Assembly: GCA_021772165.1 (NCBI GenBank)
Contig: JAJFMM010000003.1
Location: forward strand, 1-10,922
From: Chlamydiota bacterium
Lineage (GTDB): Bacteria; Chlamydiota; Chlamydiia; Chlamydiales; SM23-39
Direction: 5' to 3'
DNA length: 10,922 nucleotides
Shown: in pieces, positions 6,317 through 10,922 of the stretch
Layout: each line of letters begins with the position of its first letter
How positions within the stretch are numbered: the stretch's first letter is position 1
Notes under the pieces: generated by a model
The model's input: only the letters and a program-made list of their open reading frames with translations
What the model was told of the DNA's origin: nothing
Database searches by the model: none
Program-made: the position numbers and the translations under genes

Positions 6317-7225
6317 CTAGGATTCTAAGTTGAGTAGGGCATCGACAAAAGAGGTTGGATCGAAGGGTTGTAGATCTTCAGCACCTTCTCCTGTTCCGGC
6401 CCAAATAATAGGAATGCTGAACTGCTTCTGGATGGCAACCGCGATGCCGCCTTTTGCCGAGCCGTCGAGCTTCGTTAGGACAATACCGGAGAGAGGTGTG
6501 AAATTATGGAAAGCTTCTGCTTGGTCGAGCGCGTTCTGTCCGACTGTCGCATCGAGGACGAGGAGAGTCTCGTGCGGGGCGCCTGGGATCTGCTTGTCGC
6601 AGATGCGTCGGATTTTAGCGAGCTCGTGCATCAGTTCTGTTTTTGTCTGGAGTCGTCCCGCTGTGTCGATCAAAACGATTTCAGCACCGCGCGCTTTAGC
6701 AGCGGCTAATGCGTCGAAGGCGACGGCTGAGGGATCGCTGTTGGGCTGCGATTTGATCAGATCTGCGCCAATTTTTTTGGACCAGCGCTCGAGCTGCTCG
6801 ACTGAGGCCGCGCGGAAGGTGTCGCCGGCTGCGATCAGCACTTTTTTGCCACTTTTCCGATAATGAGAGGCGAGTTTGGCTAGACTGGTTGTTTTTCCAC
6901 TGCCGTTGACGCCGACGATCAGGATGACGTGGGGCGTTTGGAGTTCAATGGGAGTCGGTGTAGTAAAAAAGTTCAGGATCTCTGTACGGATGGCTTGTAG
7001 GATCTGGTCTGTGGGCATGTCAGCGTTTTTTCTAAGAAGAGAGCGCACTTTTTCCACGAGTTCGGCAGAAAGGGTAGCGCCTAAATCCGCTTCGTAGAAG
7101 AGTTTCTCTAGCTCTTCATAGGCTGATTCGTCGATCGTTTTGGAAAAAAGGGTGCGTAGCTTCTGCCCGAGATGGGACCCTATTTTCGTGAAAGGAGATG
7201 TGATTTTCTTTAAAAATTTAAACAT
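6317..7225 (-). CDS. ftsY: Signal recognition particle receptor FtsY (302 aa)
   Basis: FtsY is the membrane-side GTPase that receives ribosome-nascent chain complexes from SRP (Ffh plus 4.5S RNA) and hands them to the Sec translocon. The N domain spans about residues 1-90 and the G domain 95-302. The SRP-GTPase motifs are complete: GVNGSGKT at 105-112, DTFRAAS at 135-141, DTAGR at 187-191, TKLD at 251-254 and GTGE at 277-280. The long acidic A domain of E. coli FtsY is absent, leaving a short basic amphipathic start (MFKFLKKITSPF) that fits membrane binding. I chose the ATG at 7225: it gives this typical N-terminus, and the alternative ATG at 7246 overlaps a possible -10 element. The gene is divergent from sucC. 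A tandem 8-bp duplication (GGATTCTA twice, 6312-6327) covers its stop codon. This is a confident assignment. Confidence 0.97.
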   Translation of the reverse strand: MFKFLKKITSPFTKIGSHLGQKLRTLFSKTIDESAYEELEKLFYEADLGATLSAELVEKVRSLLRKNADMPTDQILQAIRTEILNFFTTPTPIELQTPHVILIVGVNGSGKTTSLAKLASHYRKSGKKVLIAAGDTFRAASVEQLERWSKKIGADLIKSQPNSDPSAVAFDALAAAKARGAEIVLIDTAGRLQTKTELMHELAKIRRICDKQIPGAPHETLLVLDATVGQNALDQAEAFHNFTPLSGIVLTKLDGSAKGGIAVAIQKQFSIPIIWAGTGEGAEDLQPFDPTSFVDALLNLES

Positions 7226-7229
7226 GCAT

Positions 7230-7259
7230 TTGCCCGAAAAGGCCATTCTAGCAGATAAG
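7230..7259 (+). promoter_or_regulatory. Possible promoter for sucC
   Basis: TTGCCC (7230-7235) and GATAAG (7254-7259) lie 18 bases apart, about 22 bases before the sucC ATG, each matching the consensus at four of six positions. It overlaps the possible ftsY promoter on the other strand in the 56-base divergent gap. The call is by eye. Confidence 0.3.
7245..7253 (-). promoter_or_regulatory. Possible extended -10 element for ftsY
   Basis: On the minus strand TGCTAGAAT has the TGN extension of an extended -10 promoter and ends 19 bases before the chosen ftsY ATG at 7225. The upstream ATG at 7246 would lie inside this element, which argues for the downstream start. No clear -35 hexamer is seen. 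Confidence 0.35.
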
Positions 7260-7270
7260 AAGGATTGAAG

Positions 7271-7276
7271 AAAGGA
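7271..7276 (+). promoter_or_regulatory. Ribosome binding site of sucC
   Basis: AAAGGA lies five bases before the ATG at 7282 and fixes that start, which gives a protein of the same length as E. coli SucC. Confidence 0.7.
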
Positions 7277-7281
7277 TCCTG

Positions 7282-8448
<1,167 letters not shown>

Positions 8449-8451
8449 AGC

Positions 8452-9327
8452 ATGGCGATTCTCATCAATAAAAAGACACGTGTGATCGTGCAGGGAATCA
8501 CCGGCAAGGCCGGACGCTTCCATGCAGAGCAGTGCCTCGAATATGGCACAAAAATCGTAGGTGGAACCACACCGGGAAAAGGCGGACAAGAGCTGTTCGA
8601 CGTGCCTATCTTTGATACGGTGGCCGAAGCCTACGCGGCGCTGCATCCCGATGTCTCACTTATTTTTGTACCGGCACCTTTTGCTGCCGATGCGATTTTG
8701 GAGTCGGAAGATGCGGGGGTGCCTCTCATCGTATGTATTACCGAGGGAGTTCCTGTGCGAGATATGCTCGAGGTCAAGAGAGTGATCAGCGCCTCGAAAA
8801 CCTCTCGTCTCATTGGACCGAACTGTCCAGGGCTCATCACACCGGGTGAGTGCAAGATCGGAATCATGCCGGGCTACATTCATAAAAAAGGCAGTGTCGG
8901 CATCGTATCGAGATCAGGGACACTGACCTATGAGGCAGTTTGGCAGACCACACAAAACGGTCTTGGACAGTCGACATGCGTTGGGATTGGAGGAGATCCT
9001 CTCAATGGCACCAATTTCATCGATATCCTTGAGCAGTTTGAAAAAGATAGCGAAACCAAAGCGATTCTCCTGATGGGAGAGATCGGCGGCGATGCAGAAG
9101 AGCAAGCAGCCGAATGGTACAGCAAGCATGGATCCAAGCCGCTTGCGGTGTTCATCGCAGGCGCGACTGCGCCGGAAGGCAAGCAGATGGGCCATGCGGG
9201 AGCGATCATCTCTGGCGGAAAAGGAACTGCTGAGGCAAAATATGAGGCCTTTGAAAAAGCGGGAGCCGTTATTACGCGGAGTCCTGCGCAGATGGGTCTT
9301 GCTGTGGAGAAAGCTCTAAAAAAATGA
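8452..9327 (+). CDS. sucD: Succinyl-CoA synthetase, alpha subunit (291 aa)
   Basis: SucD carries the CoA-binding site and the histidine that is phosphorylated during catalysis; with SucC it forms the TCA-cycle enzyme. Visible are the Rossmann CoA-binding motif GITGKAG at 15-21, the GGTTPGKGG segment near 37-45, IGPNCPG at 121-127, and the active-site GHAGAIISGGKGTA with His248 (His246 in E. coli). The length is normal for the family. It starts three bases after the sucC stop, and its own stop overlaps the start of the next gene by four bases (ATGA), so all three plus-strand genes appear to be one operon. This is a confident assignment. Confidence 0.98.
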   Translation: MAILINKKTRVIVQGITGKAGRFHAEQCLEYGTKIVGGTTPGKGGQELFDVPIFDTVAEAYAALHPDVSLIFVPAPFAADAILESEDAGVPLIVCITEGVPVRDMLEVKRVISASKTSRLIGPNCPGLITPGECKIGIMPGYIHKKGSVGIVSRSGTLTYEAVWQTTQNGLGQSTCVGIGGDPLNGTNFIDILEQFEKDSETKAILLMGEIGGDAEEQAAEWYSKHGSKPLAVFIAGATAPEGKQMGHAGAIISGGKGTAEAKYEAFEKAGAVITRSPAQMGLAVEKALKK

Positions 9328-10463
9328 TCGTCATTCCAGGACCAATACCAGTTCTTATTCATCCTTTTTTCTGGGTACTTGCCGCATTTATTGGCTGGAT
9401 CAACGGCCGCAGCATCATGGGCATGTTCGTCTGGATCGGCATCATCTTTGTCTCTGTATTGATTCATGAATTTGGCCACGCTCTAACAGCTGTGGCTTTT
9501 CGTCAAAAAGCGAAGGTTCAGCTCGTTGCAATGGGAGGCTTAACCTCTTACGAGGGGCCAAAGCTCTCGTTTTGGAAGCAGTTCATCATCGTCCTCAACG
9601 GACCTTTAGCAGGGATGCTTCTCTTTCTGATGGCGCTCTTTGTCTTGAAAGCGCCTCTGTCAGCCTTTTGGCAATATGTCTTTACGATGACGATGATCGC
9701 CAATCTCTTCTGGAGTGTGGTCAACCTGCTGCCAGTCTTGCCACTCGATGGCGGGCAGCTGCTCAGGATCGTTTTAGAGGGCTTTTTCGGCATCAAGGGC
9801 TTTAAAGCATCGCTACTCATCGGCGCTGGCATCGCAGCTCTTTTGAGCGGCTATTTCTTCATCATTCAGTGGTTCTTGGTCGGTGCGATCATGTTCCTCT
9901 TTGCGTTTCAAAGCTTTGATCAATGGCGCAAGAGCAAGCTCGCGAACCCCTCTGATCGAAAAGATGATTTTAGAAAAGAGCTGTTAAAGGGCGAAGAGTT
10001 GTTGCAGCAGGGCGATAAGTCCGGTGCAACCCAGCTTTTTGAAGCAATTCTACAAAAAGCACCCGGCGGAGTCCTTGCCTCGAGTGCCTCGCAATTTCTC
10101 GCCTTTCTCTACGCAGAAAGTGGTAAGAAAGCAGAGGCCTATCAGCTGCTTCTTCCGATTAAAAAACATCTAGCCAATGACACCCTTTGTCTCCTGCATG
10201 CTCTGGCAGCAGAAAATGGCAATCATGAGCTTGTTGCAGAGCTATCGGCAGAGTGTTACCAATTTTCACCAAACAGCGACGTGGCAGTGCGCAATGCGAG
10301 AGCCTTCGCAAAGCTCGGTAAGCCTGAGCCTGCGGGTGGGTGGCTCCAGACGGCATGGCAGCACGGCTCCTTTGATTTAAATAATCTCTTACAAGAAGAG
10401 TCCTTTTCAGGCGTACGCGATAATCCGGTATTCCGCGGGTTTATTGATCCCTTAGAAAAATAG
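9324..10463 (+). CDS. Site-2 protease family (M50) membrane metalloprotease with C-terminal TPR-like domain (379 aa)
   Basis: This is an intramembrane zinc metalloprotease of the SpoIVFB/S2P type. The zinc-binding HEFGH lies at 48-52 in a hydrophobic segment and the third-ligand motif NLLPVLPLDGGQ at 134-145. The N-terminal IHPFFW near residue 12 is also typical. About six hydrophobic segments end near residue 195. Residues from about 213 to the end are soluble and helical, with TPR-like spacing (GEELLQQGDKSGATQLFEAI; FLAFLYAESGKKAEAYQLL), probably a substrate- or partner-binding domain. Such proteases cut transmembrane segments of regulators or clear signal-peptide remnants; the substrate cannot be told here. 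The start overlaps the sucD stop by four bases (ATGA), implying coupling to TCA-cycle genes. In C. trachomatis I recall htrA following sucD, so another envelope-quality protease sits in the equivalent place. Confidence 0.9.
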   Translation: MIVIPGPIPVLIHPFFWVLAAFIGWINGRSIMGMFVWIGIIFVSVLIHEFGHALTAVAFRQKAKVQLVAMGGLTSYEGPKLSFWKQFIIVLNGPLAGMLLFLMALFVLKAPLSAFWQYVFTMTMIANLFWSVVNLLPVLPLDGGQLLRIVLEGFFGIKGFKASLLIGAGIAALLSGYFFIIQWFLVGAIMFLFAFQSFDQWRKSKLANPSDRKDDFRKELLKGEELLQQGDKSGATQLFEAILQKAPGGVLASSASQFLAFLYAESGKKAEAYQLLLPIKKHLANDTLCLLHALAAENGNHELVAELSAECYQFSPNSDVAVRNARAFAKLGKPEPAGGWLQTAWQHGSFDLNNLLQEESFSGVRDNPVFRGFIDPLEK

Positions 10464-10493
10464 ATGCTTATTTATCTTTCCTTCATAATTCTG

Positions 10494-10499
10494 TAATAA
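10494..10499 (+). promoter_or_regulatory. Possible -10 element for the last gene
   Basis: TAATAA, preceded by TG at 10492-10493, lies in the AT-rich 70-base gap after the protease gene, 34 bases before the ATG at 10534. There is no convincing -35 hexamer and no clear terminator in the gap. Confidence 0.25.
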
Positions 10500-10520
10500 A
10501 CTATTTCTGAATTCAACAAT

Positions 10521-10525
10521 GAGGG
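10521..10525 (+). promoter_or_regulatory. Ribosome binding site that decides the start of the last gene
   Basis: GAGGG lies eight bases before the ATG at 10534. An in-frame ATG at 10519 would overlap this site and has no Shine-Dalgarno sequence of its own, so 10534 is preferred. Confidence 0.55.
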
Positions 10526-10533
10526 TCTATTCT

Positions 10534-10922
10534 ATGAGCAATATCCACAATCAAATAATTTTAAAAAATGCGGCAGAACAGGGTTTTTCTGTAACAAATT
10601 TTTTAGACAATTTGGGAGATAAGTGCATGGCTTCTGGTCGGAGTCATTATGAGGGAAGAGTTTATACATTCGATGTGAAAACAGCGGAACTCTCTTTGGG
10701 CGATTTCTCCTCTACTCCATTGACGATTGGCATGAGAGTTGGAGAATTTGTCGGACGAATTCTTAAAAACATTGCTTGTTTCTTTAATTCTGATATTAAA
10801 ATGAAGTATCAAGTTGGTACTGAAGATAATAGAGATACAATTGACACTCTTCGGGAGGTTTTTGGGAATAAGCCTGTTTTACAGCCAGATGGCGGCTATA
10901 AGCGAGATAGGGATGACTTCAA
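10534..10922 (+). CDS. Unrecognised protein, N-terminal 129 residues (truncated by window edge)
   Basis: The frame starts at 10534 and remains open to the end of the window. The start MSNIHNQIILKNAAEQGF is not hydrophobic enough for a signal peptide. Later parts mix beta-like stretches (HYEGRVYTFDVKTAELSL) with a helix-like IGMRVGEFVGRILKNIACFF segment around residues 65-84 that is weakly amphipathic and unlikely to span a membrane. It matches no family I know. Codon use is visibly AT-richer than in sucCD and the protease gene, more like the repeat genes at the other end of the window, which hints at accessory content. It probably has its own promoter in the preceding gap. Confidence 0.75.
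   Translation, partial: MSNIHNQIILKNAAEQGFSVTNFLDNLGDKCMASGRSHYEGRVYTFDVKTAELSLGDFSSTPLTIGMRVGEFVGRILKNIACFFNSDIKMKYQVGTEDNRDTIDTLREVFGNKPVLQPDGGYKRDRDDF

Noticed and set aside
6312..6327. Tandem 8-bp duplication at the ftsY stop codon
   Set aside because: It is real but tiny; it sits at the stop and does not change the protein in a meaningful way. Probably replication slippage.
6330..6863. Plus-strand 177-codon open frame opposite ftsY
   Set aside because: It is antisense to a complete SRP-GTPase with all motifs; the composition is typical of a shadow frame.

Overview
The window looks like chromosomal DNA of a bacterium of the phylum Chlamydiota, most likely an environmental (amoeba-associated) lineage and not Chlamydia itself. 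The clues are ftsY divergent from a sucC-sucD pair (a chlamydial arrangement as I recall it), priA behind two small genes of a type I associate with chlamydiae, a two-hairpin (Inc-like) membrane segment in one protein, and helical-repeat proteins of a kind I recall from Parachlamydiales and Legionella. The base composition is moderate; the repeat genes at the left and the last gene look more AT-rich than sucCD. I cannot fix a genus.

Layout, left to right. (1) 1-2041, minus strand: two overlapping genes for proteins built from a roughly 31-residue two-helix repeat. The upstream one (552 aa) has two closely spaced N-terminal hydrophobic segments; the downstream one runs off the window edge. (2) 2104-2328: the decayed 3' end of a third paralogue, abutting the stop codon of priA. 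It aligns without gaps to the last part of the 552-aa protein and has a TGA where that protein has Trp514. (3) 2329-5902, minus strand: a tight three-gene operon with overlapping genes: a 205-aa helical orphan, a 259-aa protein with a Pro-rich linker whose C-terminus resembles the DNA polymerase III psi family, and priA. (4) 5903-6316: a 414-base gap dominated by a degenerate inverted duplication (arms about 111-113 nt, 6-nt loop) that could fold into a roughly 230-nt hairpin RNA or be a relic of a palindromic element. (5) 6317-7225, minus strand: ftsY, an NG-only type without a long acidic domain. (6) 7282-10463, plus strand: sucC, sucD and a site-2-protease-like M50 membrane protease with a C-terminal TPR-like domain, coupled by a 4-base overlap to sucD. 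(7) 10534 to the right edge: the start of an unrecognised gene.

Functionally the core is housekeeping: replication restart (priA and partner genes), membrane protein targeting (ftsY), and the succinyl-CoA synthetase step of the TCA cycle (sucCD). The left flank is accessory and probably host-interaction related. The most noteworthy items are the repeat-protein family with its pseudogene, the large inverted duplication, the psi-like protein in the priA operon and the protease coupled to sucD. All family assignments come from reading motifs; no database search was possible.
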